A stretch of 64,000 nt of DNA from Mactra quadrangularis (GCA_025267735.1 CM046304.1:18664620-18728619), one strand, 5' to 3'; shown: positions 31,392 through 44,900, counted from the stretch's first letter. Translations and numbers: made by a program. The notes: a model not told the origin generated them from the sequence alone.

Positions 31392-32754
31392 ACATAAATT
31401 TTTATTAATTTTTTTTTTTGGTTTAGGCTACAAAAAATTGATCATGTTCGTCAGATTTACGCACTTAAAATTCAGAAATGGAAAAAAATTTTTTGCTCTA
31501 GTTACTTTTCACTTATAAAATGAAAACATCAATTATAAATGCAACCATGTTTGATCATCAGTTGAACACTGACGTAAACTTGATGTTTTCATCAACTCTA
31601 CACTGCTCTAGTTATGTGACGTCATGTCCCCCTGCTGTGTTATTTACGACAAGCAGGTAAGACGGGGTAGAATATTTAACATTATAATTGTTAATGCCCC
31701 AAAATACTCGACTGACTTATTTTGAAATAAATTTTGCATAACGTACCCCAAGACTATATTTATATACCTAAAGGTTTAGTCAATTTTTATTTTAGAAGGG
31801 TTCTGATGTAATTGTTTTCTTTCACATAATTTATGACAAGCCTCTATTTATTCACTTTAAAGTTTTCCAGTTTGGTCCATTTTCATTTTATAGGGATGAT
31901 GACTCTAAAATCCTCATACATGATGGCTTAAATAATCTTAGTAGTTGTTTGTTGTTTAGTTGTTCCCATATCATCCAAATAATATAACTTTATTTATACT
32001 CAAAAAGTCAATAAGACTCGTCCATTTATATTTACGGGGGTGCTCAACTGGTACTCATTCTGGATTACTAAATTATATTGAGCAGTTGTATGTTGTTGAG
32101 TCATTCTCTTATTTACCCAATAACATTAAGACTTTACTAAAACACCAACATCAACAGGTTTGATCTATCATGATGTTAGCCGAGCTTATTCTAAATTGTA
32201 CAGAAATATTGGAAGTATTTAATTAAAGGTTAATATTGAATGAATTCACTTAGTGTAATAGCTATGCAGTATAGTAAATGCAAATGGAACAAAATACAGT
32301 TAATTATGACGTATGTACCTTATGAAAAGCATTTATGTATGTTAACAGCAAATAATCTTTCTTACAACAACCTGCAAAATAATCAAAACTATATGCCCTG
32401 TACCCCAATATCAAAATAATATGGTTCAAGTTAGAAAGATTTTGACATATTTCATCTTTGAATGTACATTGTACATGATTGTATCATATCAATATGCTGA
32501 ATAAATGACCAACTGGTATAAACACTAAAAAGTTACTTATTATGCTTTTTCTGAACTACATGCTATAATGTGATTTTCTGTATAATGTTCATATTTAACA
32601 TGTATTTTTCCATTTGTATAAAAATTCTCATGAAAATATCACACATTTATTCCTCGCCTTTCGATCGCTTCTCAAAATATTTTTTTTTTCGCTGGCCAGC
32701 TCTATTTTTTGAGACAAAATTCATAGAACATATGATCAATTCATTGAGGCCTTA

Positions 32755-32982
32755 ACGCCATAGCAACACATATTGTATAGGTTATATCACGGAGATCAGT
32801 CCATCCACTCACTGTTCCTGAAAAGGCAAAATCTCTGGATCTAGCTGTTAACCAAAAAGAAATCACATCGATGACTGAGTGGTAGGAGGGAGAACTACCG
32901 TAAAAATTATTTCATAACTAAGCTCAACGAAAGTATGCCCCGCCCATGAATAAAACCTACGACCCCTCGATCAGTAGAATAA
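32755..32982 (-). repeat. SINE family B, reversed, diverged
   Basis: Plus-strand AACGCCATAGCAACACA (tail), CTCTGGATCTAGCTGTTAAC, GGTAGGAGGGAGAA, GAAAGTATGCCCCG and CCCCTCGATCAGTAGA are in family B order. Most of the tRNA head is lost. Confidence 0.75.
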
Positions 32983-33649
32983 TGGGCCTGTAAAATGAAA
33001 TATGAAACACAGTTGACTATGAATGATAAGAAGGTAATGCGTGATATCGAAATAGTATCTTTGAACTTGTTGAAGTCATCAACATAATTAATGTTTGGAA
33101 CATATATCACCTTTTCTAGTTTGTGTGTACTAATGAACTCGGGTATTAAATCTTAGCATAACACTTTGAATCTTAACATTTGTTTATTTTCTTACATAAT
33201 ATAGATAATTTGTGCATATAAAACACTTTCAACTATTTTGCAAAAAATAACCCCATTCACTTGACGACATTAACCTCTTTGTTAAATCAGTTCATCGAAT
33301 GAAAAAAAGAAATTTATCATACAATTAATTCTTAATAATATTTGTAAATCTTAACCTTCATCATTAAACACCATCAGTGCAGGTAAAATTAATTTCTAAG
33401 ACCTTTATGATAAGCAGAAATGGGGGTTAAATACATTACTTTCTATTCAGTTACTATATAAATCATAGAATAGCAGCAGGGTGTTAGTCCAACTTTACTA
33501 AAAAATGTGCACTACGTAGCACACATAACAGATAACAATTACATAGTTTTAAATCTCTCCTATATTAGATTTTTTGACACACAGACTAATTAAATAATGT
33601 GATAGTCATATTGTAACAGTTAATAGCATTGACTAATTACAACAGTAGT

Positions 33650-33845
33650 CATCTACGGTCATTCTGTCCCCTTCCCCTGATTCTAAGTCATGTAGGACAG
33701 TCGTCAGTCACTGACAAAGTATGCACCCAGTAGTTTGTTAACAGCAAAATCCTGAGATAAAGCTTCTTCAGGAACAGTGAGTAGGTGGACTGACCGCTGT
33801 GATATAATCTATATAAGGTGTTGCCACAGCATAAAACCCAACAAA
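33650..33845 (+). repeat. SINE family B fragment without head
   Basis: Contains CATTCTGTCCCC, GTCAGTCACTGAC, GTGAGTAGGTGGACTGACCG and a degraded tail (CATAAAACCCAAC). Confidence 0.7.
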
Positions 33846-34423
33846 AATTGAATAAATCTAAACACAATGAATACCCCAGTACTTTCAGTGCTTTGATTGT
33901 TATATGTTATAAAATATTGACCAATAAATTAAATACACCACAGTGTGCCAAGGTCTGTGCAATGTACACATTTCTCTTTGCACACATTTTGAATACGTCA
34001 TCACTTTTAGTACCCATTATAAATTTTCCATCGAAAATTGGGCTGCACCCTCCATGTAAGCACTTCAACTGAAGGTTACATAATTCTTTATACCTTTTGA
34101 TGTATGACATAATAAGAACGCTAGTACGGGTGACACACCATGAGGGTATTTGTTTTGCAATCTCTAGAATTGAGTATATGCATCCGCATAACATTCTGGG
34201 TATCGCGGCCGTAGTACTTGAATGAAAAATAAACGTCGTATAATAATGATAGATCATCATTGAATTAAGAAATATCTTTACGATCCTATTAAGCCTGGTA
34301 TAGTGGAAATGAACTTGTTATAATGATAAACAATCATCATACATGTATAACAAGGAACTGACATCATTAAATACCAAATGGAAATCACATTTTTAAAAAG
34401 AAGCATAATGAAATTACCCTTCA

Positions 34424-35231
34424 CCATCGTATAATGGTAAATAGTCATCGTATAATGACACATAAGCATCGTATAATGGTAAATGGCCATCGTACAATGA
34501 AATGTAACACCATATATCACACTAAGTACATCCATTTATGGTATATTCAAGGCACACAAAGGTTCTTCTCATGTTAATGAGACATGAGCATCGTATAATT
34601 ATAAATTGTCATCGTATAATGACGCATGAGCATCGTATAATGGTAAATTGTCATCGTATAATGATACATGAGCATCGTATAATGGTAAATTGGCATCGCA
34701 TAATAACACATGAGCATCGTATAATTATAAATTGGCATCGTATAATGACACATGAGCATCGTATAATGATAAATTGTGATCGTATAATGACACATGAGCA
34801 TCGTATAATGATAAATTGTCATCGTATAATATCACATGACCATTGTATAATGGTAAATTGTCATCGTATAATAACACATGAGCATCGTATAATTATAAAT
34901 TGGCATCGTATAATGACACATGAGCATCGTATAATGATAAATTGTCATCGTATAATGACACATGAGCATCGTATAATGGTAAATTATCATCGTATAATAA
35001 CGCATGACCATTGTATAATGGTAAATTGTCATCGTATAATAACACATGAGCATCGTATAATGGTAAATTATCATCGTATAATAACAAATGAGCATCGTAT
35101 AATTATAAATTGTCATCGTATAATAACACATAAGCATCGTATAATTATAAATTTTCATCGTATAATAACACATAAGCATCGTATAATGGTAAATAGTCAT
35201 CGTATAATGACGCATGATCATCGTATATTAC
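34424..35231. repeat. 21/42-bp minisatellite, open in frames on both strands
   Basis: Alternating 21-bp monomers, CATCGTATAATGACACATGAG-like and CATCGTATAATGGTAAATTGT-like, form a 42-bp unit. A short block at 34424-34506 is separated from the main array (about 34587-35231) by about 80 bp. That spacer (34515-34580) recurs, diverged, right after the array (35229-35295), sharing CATCCATTTATG and TTCTCATGTTAA. As 21 and 42 are multiples of three, long repetitive frames stay open on both strands; these are not counted as genes. Confidence 0.92.
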
Positions 35232-35577
35232 ACTTTGCACATCCATTTATGATACATGTATTTTCAAAGCATATAAAAGAGTTTCTCATGTTAAGACAGC
35301 TATGTCGTTCCATATGTATTGTCTGTATTTCTACCACTTGCTTTGTCCGAGGCAGTACATGTAATCGTTAAAGATCGACATAGCGTTTCGAATAGGGACC
35401 ATGTAAAACTTTATTATAATCACATGTATGATAGTTAAAAATTGTCAAAAATTTCAAAACAAACAGTTTTACAATTTAATTTTATATGTAGGAAAACCCT
35501 TTTTTAAGACCCACAATGTTGAACTTCAAGACCAGTCCTGGAAACTTTCACCCACGAAATCCATAACACGTGACTTT

Positions 35578-35626
35578 ATTCGGAACTCCTCTGTCATTCA
35601 CTACGAATGATCGAGGTGTTCCGAAT
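35578..35626. repeat. 49-bp palindromic micro-element
   Basis: Begins ATTCGGAACTCCTC and ends GAGGTGTTCCGAAT, flanked by GTGACTTT and GTCACTTT (7 of 8 match, possible target duplication). Relatives: 56566-56632 and a fragment at 39528-39575. Confidence 0.6.
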
Positions 35627-35924
35627 GTCACTTTTAGTGATAGTGAACTACTGAAAAACTTCATTGATAAACTCATAAAAAGCGACCATGTGAGTTTAAA
35701 TGTATTGAAATCAGCTGACCTTTCGACTGTAAGTGGGACCAAGATAACCAACTATGGTAAGTCCAATTGTGGGTCAATGACCTACTTCTTGATCTACAAG
35801 TAATTTTAGAATACTTATTTAGTGTATATATAGTCATGGTATCTTCAGAATGTTTACAAAATCTTGTTTTCTTAAAATTCTTGCAGTAGCTAAACGATAG
35901 GGACGATTAAAAACGTACATATGG

Positions 35925-36175
35925 GGCATACTTAGTGCAGCTTGGTCATGAAATAATTTCCTTTGGCCAGTCTCCCTCCTACCACTGATTCTAAATCATG
36001 TAGGGCAGTAGTCAGTCACTGACGGAAGTATGCGCCTAATAGTTGGTTAACAGCTAAATTCAGAGATTCTAGTAGCATTTCCGGGAACAGTGAGTAGGTG
36101 GACTGGCCGCCGTGAAATAATCTTTATGATAAACAATGTGTTGTCACGGCGTTTAACCCAGCAAAAAATAAAAAA
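35925..36175 (+). repeat. SINE family B without tRNA head
   Basis: GGGGCATACTTAGTGCAGCT, GTCTCCCTCCTACCACTGAT, GTCAGTCACTGACGG, GTGAGTAGGTGGACTGGCCG, then the tail GGCGTTTAACCCAGC with a poly(A)-like end. Confidence 0.8.
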
Positions 36176-36691
36176 AGTACATGAAATAACTATTAGGCCG
36201 ACACTTCCATGTCCAAAAATGCATATGTTATCCTATGACTTGCAATTGTTTGCTCTAAATCCCCCGCACCAATTAATTTCGTAAAAAACACAATTTGGCG
36301 TTCGATTCAATTTTTAGCGGCAGTTATTTAGCTGGCAATCAATATTTCATAGGACCACCTGGGAATTTCCGGGGAAAGAAAGGTAGAAGCTATTTCATGC
36401 GCTGGAAGAATGTCATTCAATTATTATTCTAGAAAAAAGAAATCGGTGAAGAACGTGCGCTAGTTAACTTAACTAGTTGTTGTTGTAGATCATGGACCCT
36501 CAGGTATATCCAATAAAATGCTGCGAATGGCGTTGAAATTGCTTGATATATTATTACATTTATGAGTGATTTGATACAGGTCCAGTATTTTTTCAAAGGG
36601 AAATCGCATTGGCCCTAGGCCGAGGGCTAATACGACTGCCCCGAGGAAAAATAACTGGGCCTATATCAAATCAATCTGATTAAAACCCGAT

Positions 36692-36745
36692 CTAAAATTT
36701 TCCGCTCGCCTACTCGCTAATTTACGACAACCCTCTTCAGGATAT
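36692..36745 (-). repeat. Dispersed repeat shared with 46805-46854
   Basis: AAACCCGATCTAAAATTTTC on the plus strand here is the complement of a stretch at 46805-46854, so the copies lie in opposite orientation. Neighbouring GGCCCTAGGCCGAGGGC (36611-36627) may belong to the same larger element. Confidence 0.6.
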
Positions 36746-37382
36746 CTGTTTACGGAGATTGATATCAAATCAGTCACATAATGACAATTTTAAATTCTTA
36801 CGGACCAGTTACTGATATTGGCCTGTTTTATCTACCAATCAAAACGCAGAAATTTGTTATTGGACCAGGGCCAATTAGTGCTATTGGACCAATATATCAA
36901 ACAGATTTGGGCATTTTTGATTTTTAGTTTTATTTCATAGTTTTTGCTTTATTGTGCAGAAAAAAAACACAATAATTTGTTATTGTACACTCATCCGAGT
37001 CAAATCATGTAGGTACATGTACTGATTCCCTCGAACAGATATGAAGATCCACCCCAGGTTACGAGTATAAACAGAATTTATAAAAAATAGAATCGTGTAG
37101 CGTCCAAATTCCAACGTTGTTGACCAGCCATCGCTATTTATGGACAAAATTTACATTTCAACGAAAATCAAAATATTTGAGATAACCGAGTTTTTAACTT
37201 TTATAAAAATAGCTCACTTATCAGAAAAGAGGCGTACTTTTAGTTATTGTGAACAACACGTGACTCGTGATGCAATAATACATGTACTGTTTATTATTAA
37301 GTAAAAATCGGAGACATTTGTTTCATATTTTGTGTGAAAAATGCTCAATTGTTAAAATACCCATACCAAATTGTTTTTATAC

Positions 37383-37670
37383 TGGGTTAAACGCCGTGTC
37401 AACACAATAAGATTATTTTACAGTGTCCGGCGCACCTTATTAACCTAGCTTTCCTGGACCCTTGTCTATAACCAGTACTCGCCTACCCTTCCACAAGACC
37501 GGAAACGTTTCCAATATACCTTATTAATGGAGGAAAAAGACATCATTGTCAAATTTTCATGGAATGGTATAACCTCCCCGGGTGGAATTGGAACCCGTAT
37601 TCCCCTTTGGGACACTAGATTCGAAATTCAGGCGCGCCACACCAAGTGCGCTACCGACCTGGGTTTTGAC
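37383..37670 (-). repeat. SINE family A, reversed, near full length
   Basis: The plus strand begins with the tail complement (GGGTTAAACGCCGTGTCAAC), then CTTGTCTATAACCAGTACT and CAAGACCGGAAAC, and ends in a tRNA-like head complement (GATTCGAAATTCAGGCGCGC, GTGCGCTACCGACC). Same family as 49211-49495 and 60246-60512. Confidence 0.85.
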
Positions 37671-38274
37671 TGTGTATACAGTAAAACCTGCATTAACAGC
37701 CACCTAATATCAGCGGTCACCTGCTTTAAATGGTCAATGTGGCTTCCTCCCAATGAAAATCCCTCTATTTTGCACCCGTTATAAGCCGCCACCTGCTGTT
37801 TGTGGCCAGTGGTCACCTATTTCCTGACATATTCACCATTTTACCTGTATTAAGTCATTTCAATTTTAGGATTTACGAAGTGTCACCATCATTGCATAAT
37901 TGCACAGACGTGTGAAAACCCACCCAGTTGAGTCTTTAAGCAGTCTAAATTTATCAACTAAGTGTCATCACATAAAGTAAGACTTCAAATTTACAACTGA
38001 CATTGTCTCTTGTGTCTTTTTTTTGAAGATCACTTAATGTGAAACTCCATGAATTATTAACTTTTCAGATTGAACTAATCAATTTTTTTATCTGAACCTG
38101 GATTAAGTGGTCATCTGCTGTAAGCAGTCAATTTAGTCACTTCCCTTCTCTGGCTGCTTAATGCAGGTTATACTGTATATATAAATGTATGCGGTAAAGG
38201 TGGAATGTTGTAACCTCGACCTGTTTACCTTACAAACACTGAGTGGTACATTCATTCAAAAAGACAACGCTATC

Positions 38275-38558
38275 CCGGCTAGCTCACTCGGTAGCACACA
38301 AGTCTACTGATTGGGGGCCATAGATTGGATTCCCGGGCGGGGCATACTTACATGTAGCTTGGTCATGAAATTATTTCTACGGCCATTCTCTCTCCTACCA
38401 ATGATTATTAGGGCAGTTGGTAGTCACTGACGAAAGTATGCACCTTGTAGTTGGTTAACAGCTAAATCAAGAAATTTAGCCTTTCCAGGAACAGTGAGTA
38501 GGTGGACTGACCTATATAATGTGTTGCTACGGCGTTAAACCCAACACGACAAAAACAA
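38275..38558 (+). repeat. SINE family B, full length
   Basis: Head CCCGGCTAGCTCACTCGGTA with B-box-like GATTGGATTCCCG, body, and tail GTGTTGCTACGGCGTTAAAC then CCAACA. About 280 bp. Confidence 0.88.
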
Positions 38559-40061
38559 ATCTAGAACAAATGTGATTATGTCTTACTAAAACTATGACTT
38601 TTGTGATAGTTTGACAACAATGTCATTGTAACCGGTCAAATAGTTAACCTCATTAATTACATTCTTCATTTTTATGTGCATTTCTTTCTATGACCTTTAA
38701 TACTCGTATATAAATTGTGCTTTAAACTGTTGTTGTTGTTTTTTTACTTTAAGTTATGCTACAAAACGAAAACTATGGACGAAAATGCCTGACCAGTTTA
38801 ACCTTCGATTTTACTTTATGTATGGGAATTGAAAACATATATTTCGGTCTCCACCGGATCATCTTTAGATACTGTGACTTCAAATCTAAAACTGGTTCAA
38901 TTCTAACTCTTACAAATGAATGACCCGGTGTTTGCTTCATAACAATTCCATACAAGATGCTATTCACCATTAGCAGGCATTTTTATATGTGAACAAGAGA
39001 AGAGTGCGGTACGATTTCATTACGAACCGTATGTTACCTGGGTGAAATTGCACCGGAAACATATCATAGAGCGCCTGCACCGGAAATTGGATTCCACTCG
39101 ACAATTTTCAACCGGAACCAGAATTTTTTTTTTTTAAAGCACGTGTTCTAACCGTAGAACTTCGCCGTTGCTATATAACGATGATAATTAATGAAAGCGT
39201 CACTTTTGTGTACTTTTGTTACTTGAAAGAAGAGATTTTAAACAAAGTGCACAAATGAAATGCATCGTTTTATCAACATCAATGCATGTTTGCTGATAAA
39301 GAACAAAAACGCAATCGTATCTCGAGATAAATGAAGCCATTATCCATTTATCATTTTGAGCAATTTACGATTACCGTAAGTAAGGTTAAATAAAGTGATA
39401 GCCGTATTTGATTTAAGATTGAGACTTTAGTCTTGATAAGCGCTTATTTGTCATGGCTTTATAGGGCATTTTTATGTCGTAATACTTCGGCTGATTTCTG
39501 TATTTCTCCGAAACCAACATTACTCATTCGGAACACCTCGAACTTTCATGAATGAATTATTTCGGAAGGATTCGTTTGGGTCTACCCTGGCGGCTTGGAT
39601 TTTTACTACCTTAGCGAGGTGAAGCACATAGAGTTTTAGCAAAATAGTTGTAGTATACTCACAGATCTTTGTCAAAACATAATTTTATTGCTATGGTATA
39701 TATTTAGCTAAATTTTGTTCAGTGATATCATTGGACTGTGTTATTTCAAACTAATGGACTAAAAACTAAACATTATTACTCATCGCCTAAACGATCGTGG
39801 ATTTGTTTACTTCAACACCGGTTTGGAAATGTGACGAAAAGGTAGTTTCAAAATGGCGTCTAAATATGTCCGAGGTTATTCGTAGCAAATGGCTGAAGAG
39901 TTCCGAATGCAACATCACTGTGCCATTTGACCTTGACCCCGGATTCGACGTCACTTCCTACTTAGCTTTTATAAGGACGCCTTTTTACAAGTTCTCTAGA
40001 GAAGATATTTTGATTCTCACAGTCCTCGCATTACCAATTTTATAAGAATAGAACTTATTAT

Positions 40062-40134
40062 CTTTCTTGTACCCAGAGTCTATTAAGATTCTCGATACTA
40101 GAATCTTGATAACCTAGCTCGGGGTACGAGAATG
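40062..40134 (-). repeat. CATTCTCGTACCC micro-MITE, copy A
   Basis: Read on the minus strand it begins CATTCTCGTACCCCGAG and ends CTCTGGGTACAAGAAAG. Flanks CTTATTAT (40054-40061) and CTTATTAA (40135-40142) agree in 7 of 8 positions. Confidence 0.75.
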
Positions 40135-40241
40135 CTTATTAAGGAGCAAAACCGATGTTGTTGTCGAAGTTCCATTCGAGGACATGACAGCTTATGATAT
40201 ATCGTAACCAGAAATCGAAAATGGAAGACCCGACTCCACTT

Positions 40242-40475
40242 TAATTTTTTTATTTATTTTTTTAACGTCGTATTCAACACATATATACGTAGGTCATATA
40301 TACGACGGCCAGCTCTTCCTACTATAGGTTTCCTGGACACTTTTCTATCACCAGTACAAACTTACCCTACCACGAGGCCGACAACTCATGTATAGGGTAT
40401 GACCTGCCGCGACCGGGTTTCGAACCTGCGATCTCCGGATTGCTAAACCACTACGCCACCGCCGCGGCTCCATTT
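40242..40475 (-). repeat. SINE family C, reversed
   Basis: On the minus strand a tRNA-like head (GTGGCGTAGTGGTTTAGCAA, GCAGGTTCGAAACCCGG) leads into a body and the tail GTGTTGAATACGACGTTAAA with an A-rich 3' end. The head's T stem pairs poorly, so it is not a functional tRNA. Confidence 0.8.
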
Positions 40476-41915
40476 TAATCATGTTGACCACTGGACAACG
40501 GTGGCAGCATAAAACAAGATCTGGAAAGACGAATTGTTCATATGCACAAGTTTATTGTAAATCTAACAATTGCTTAACTATAACAGTTCACTTCATTGCA
40601 ACAAATTTTTGATTAATTGATTGTAATTAATAAATTACCGCTTAATATACACATACATGTTTATACAAAGAGTATATATGATTTTATACGTGCACACAAT
40701 TCGTTATATATCGTAGCGTGATACGGGGGCGAATCTAGATATTTTCTATGAATATCCAGCCAAAGAATAAATGTAACGAAACATGTCTTAACATTAAAAG
40801 AACTGCCTCAAAATCCGTGATGTCGACACAATGCACAAATGTTAAAAGCGTGTGATACAAATCCTAGCTTTGTCCTTATGAGGCCATGCAATGACACAAA
40901 TACAGGCCGAGCTACGCCTAAAATTATACCTAAGTATGTTTTCTGTTACCTTGGAAAAATGAGTATATATTTTTCTATCGTTTGTTCCTTTGTTTTGGTT
41001 CAGATGTTAACTGAAAAACCTGTTTACCAGAAGAAAAAACTTTTGTAAAGGCGTTGGGTATACATGTATATTCAACTTGTACAGACTGCTGTTGAACCCG
41101 TTTTTAAAGGCCTGAACGCTTAACTCGTGTCGTAGTAAAGAAACGGACTGAGCGGGTTAGTGGTTGGATTGCTGTTGGCTTGGTTACAGTAGGTACACGC
41201 AGCACTACGAGTATGCAAGCTGTTCCTTCCACGTACGTGACTATTCATTAGAAACGCTTTATATAACTATACAAGGGGTCAATAAATGGGATTTAAAAAC
41301 GTATTGAAACAAACGGAACATTATCCAATCTAACACGATTTACTTGTCAAGTAAAGTTCAATAACACAGGTCATTCAACCAAATATATTAAGCAGATAAT
41401 TGATAAATATATTCTCCGATATCATAATATTACTTAATTTCTGTAAATAGTATGATATCTTATCTATATTTAACAATATTACGAAATTGTGATAAGCCGC
41501 CATTTTAGTTTGTTTATTTATTGTCCGGATTATTTTATTTAATCTCTTTGTCAAATTTATTTACAACTTTTCATTTCATACTATTTAAGGGCAAAATATG
41601 TACACAGTGTTTGCTTTTTACATTACTTACAACTGTAACAAGTTTTATGTTTAAAAATTAACTTGTAAATTTTCATGTGTTTAAAAAATACTGGACACTT
41701 CACTCAGTTCTGGGTGCCCGCGGCCGCTTCATTGCTAGCGCCATCTATCTTCAGCGTTTGAAAAATCTCCTTCCCATGATTCATAGCTCTGTGTGACGTC
41801 ACGTGATCGGAAGAAATATACCTGAAATCACTATGCGATGAAGAGAAAATGAAGTGATGGGATAAACTATGTTCATTAATGTAATTAAATAAAATATCCT
41901 TTTTTCGAGACGAAA

Positions 41916-44900
41916 ATGGAGGTGAAAATGAGAAATTATTTTATTTTATGTGTTTTTCTCGGATTTTATATACACCATGCAGGTGAGTGGATGTTTATAT
42001 TTTGATAAAATGAAGTATAAATTCTCGACGCGTCAATTTCTGGTTGAATTGATGCGCGTATTCTAGCCATTCATAAATTCAAATAAAATAAGAATGAATG
42101 CTTAGGAGATCAAACATCGTAGCCTTTTGTAAATGAATACTTTCTCGACAGTAGTTTTCTTTTGTTATTCATTGAATTCTACTCATATATTGATCGAGCA
42201 GCCATCTTTCCAGGTGATATCGGAAAATAATTACAGGAAAACATAGTGTCATGGAAACGCTAGTACTCAATTCATTAGAGGAAATTATTTTCTAGTTTTA
42301 ATGATATTGGCTTCAAAGTGCTTGGTTATATTTAGCGTCCAGTAAGACATGCCAAGCTTTTTGAGTACTAGCCATAAGGGGGTATTTTAACATATATGTA
42401 TTTAGTTTTATTACTGACTCACGCGCGAGTCTTCCTTGTTGAATATAATTATATACGTTTTTATTGATTACTATGCTAGATTCTTGTATAATTCAGGTGA
42501 AAATAAAATAGTAAACAGCGTATTGAATATTTCATGACAAATATCTCGTGTATTCTTCAGGGACTTAACACGCTAGTTTTCCGCGAATTTGTCGCAGAAA
42601 TTTAAGACCACTAATAAATAAGAAGCAAAATTAGATAGTAGAAGCGATCATTAAAAAAAACGGACTTGTTTTTACCCATTTATATAATTTCGAGACTTGT
42701 GTAACATTTTCAAAAACTTAACAAAATCAAGTCATTTTTCCTCTATATAAAGCGTCAACAACGAGTGTCGTTTGATCAAATTCTCTAATTTTCTTAACCT
42801 AATGCTTTATAAGCATTGTGGACTTTAAGATCGTTAAAATTGCAGAATTATGCGATGACTAAGGTTGGATTAATGAATAGACGGACGGACAGTGATACGA
42901 TGATGAATCGTAGATATAGTAACCCACCCGGACGCGTCGGGCCCATGTGTCACTTTAAACATATATGTTGATTATCAACAAACTTTCAGAACAAAAACAA
43001 TAATTAAATATACGTATTTACAAGTCATGTACTAATGACCAGGTAAGATTCGATTGGCAAGCATGTTTGTACATAAACATCATTCAATTTGATCTTCCCA
43101 TCCTATTTTTTATATCACACATGTTTGCAATTTCAACAACGTAAATGTATATGATTGCACCAATTACGCATTTTCTTAGGTTTATGACATTTAAAATACA
43201 CGCCCATTATCAATAAAAAGTACTGTGTTAGTGTTGTAATTCATTCCGTTCTAGTTTTGGTTATCATTGCTCGGCAAAACATGTACAGTAAAGTTCCGCT
43301 AAAAAGAACACTTTTGTTATTGCATCATCATACGATGTTTGGCGAGTTTCAAGTCCCAAATGTATTAATTGAGATTACTTAGGTCCATATAATGAACTCA
43401 TTCCGTTTTCAAGACCATCTATTTTGATGTACCTATTTACGAGTATGGTCCCATATTTCTGCCACCTATTACGTTATCAATTAGTTAATTACTGGTTATT
43501 TAGTTACATAACTAGTTAATAAAATATTCAACTAGTTAATTAAGTGATTATTTAGTAAACGTTACTAGATAACCTCTTACCAGTTAGCGATATTTTGCAT
43601 AAGTGGTAAGTGGTTAACTAGTTACGTAACCAGATAATTAACTATGTAATTGGTAATTATCTAGTTAACGTGACTAGATAACCACTTACCACTTGTCTAA
43701 AAATAGATATTGCGTAATAAATAATGTCTGCGATCACTTACGTGTGACTGTGTGGAGCAAAACAATGCAGTTAATAGATAAGCGATAACAGGTTAAGTAG
43801 TTACGTAACTTGATAACCATTAAGTCAACAAGTTAATTATCTTGTTAACTAGTTACGTTACCAGTTAACCACTTTCCACGATTTGTGGTTACTGATCTTG
43901 CTACGTTAACTAGATCATCACTTATTTACCTAACTAATTATGTTAATAACTAGTTACGTAACTAGTTAACCTTTATTTAACTAGTTAAATATCTGGTTAT
44001 CTGGTGGCAGAAATATGCCACCATACCTTTTAGTATATTTTTACTTAAAAATATGTAGAATTACATGTACTCATAGATTATATATATTATTATCTAAATC
44101 AGTATTTTTGAATATTTGTATGTGAATATATATTTCCCAAGTACCTTGTATAACTTAAAAGGTAAACATAGCTAATAAATAATTGATGTAATGTTGTCAC
44201 ACACAGTTAGTCATTCAGGTAAAAATGTTGAAAAAAAGCTCATGACTTAGTTTACTACATTACTTTACTATAAATCCATCTTTTACCAACATTACATTTT
44301 TGATTAGTTATTTTTATTGATTTTTTCCTCAAGCGTAAAGTCAAATATGTGTACTCAGGCAAAACAAAATTACTACATTTATAAAACGTTACTTATAGTA
44401 TAAAAATAATGTTTTGATTCTCGAAAGTTTTGCGTAGATTTTTTTTTCGAAACAGGTGTCGCATAAGCTTTCTAAAAATCCTTTTGTAAGGTGTAAGCAT
44501 TCTCGTACCCCGAGATTATCAAGATTCTCGAGAATCCTACTAAACTCTGGGTACGAGAAGGGTGTAAGGTGCTTACCGGTCGTTGGATTGTGAGACGGTA
44601 TGACTACATTCTCGTATCCCGAGGTTATCAAGATTCTCGATCCATCGAGAATCCTACTAGACTCTGGGTACGAGAATGGTATGACTAAAACACGCAATGG
44701 AGAATTTAGGCGATATGAAGCAGATATTGGCGAAAGTAAAAGACCAACTAACTTCATCACTAAGTTGCAAGCCTTTTTAATCTATAAGCCATGCCTATAC
44801 ATTTGTAATTATACTGCGTGCAAAGTTTGTTAAGTAACAACAAACATGCAATTTATATTGTAAACAACGCCAAACTGATTAAATATTTAGTTGATAAATG

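Larger units (their letters stand above)
24121..41915. other. Intergenic region between NUP50-like and Ly6-like genes
   Basis: The first 2 kb probably includes the NUP50 3' UTR. Otherwise I found no exon with conserved protein content on either strand; all open frames are below 120 codons or belong to the minisatellite at 34.4-35.2 kb. The identifiable content is repeats, listed separately. Stretches 26300-27700, 30100-32700 and 38600-40000 show nothing I can name beyond AT-rich sequence and scattered repeat fragments. Confidence 0.6.

Noticed and set aside
34424..35231. CRISPR-like array
   Set aside because: There are no unique spacers; the units are contiguous minisatellite monomers in a eukaryotic genome.
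34538..35371. 277-codon plus-strand ORF and several minus-strand ORFs (34574-34822, 34832-35221, 34893-35087) as genes
   Set aside because: They are produced by a 21/42-bp minisatellite whose unit is a multiple of three; open on both strands, with no start context or protein similarity.
40395..40475. Functional minus-strand tRNA gene
   Set aside because: The T stem has mismatches and the sequence continues into a SINE body with an A-rich tail.
44389..44833. ORFs on both strands at 44389-44760 and 44600-44833 as small proteins
   Set aside because: They are built from the two CATTCTCGTACCC micro-elements; similarity between the frames reflects the palindromes.
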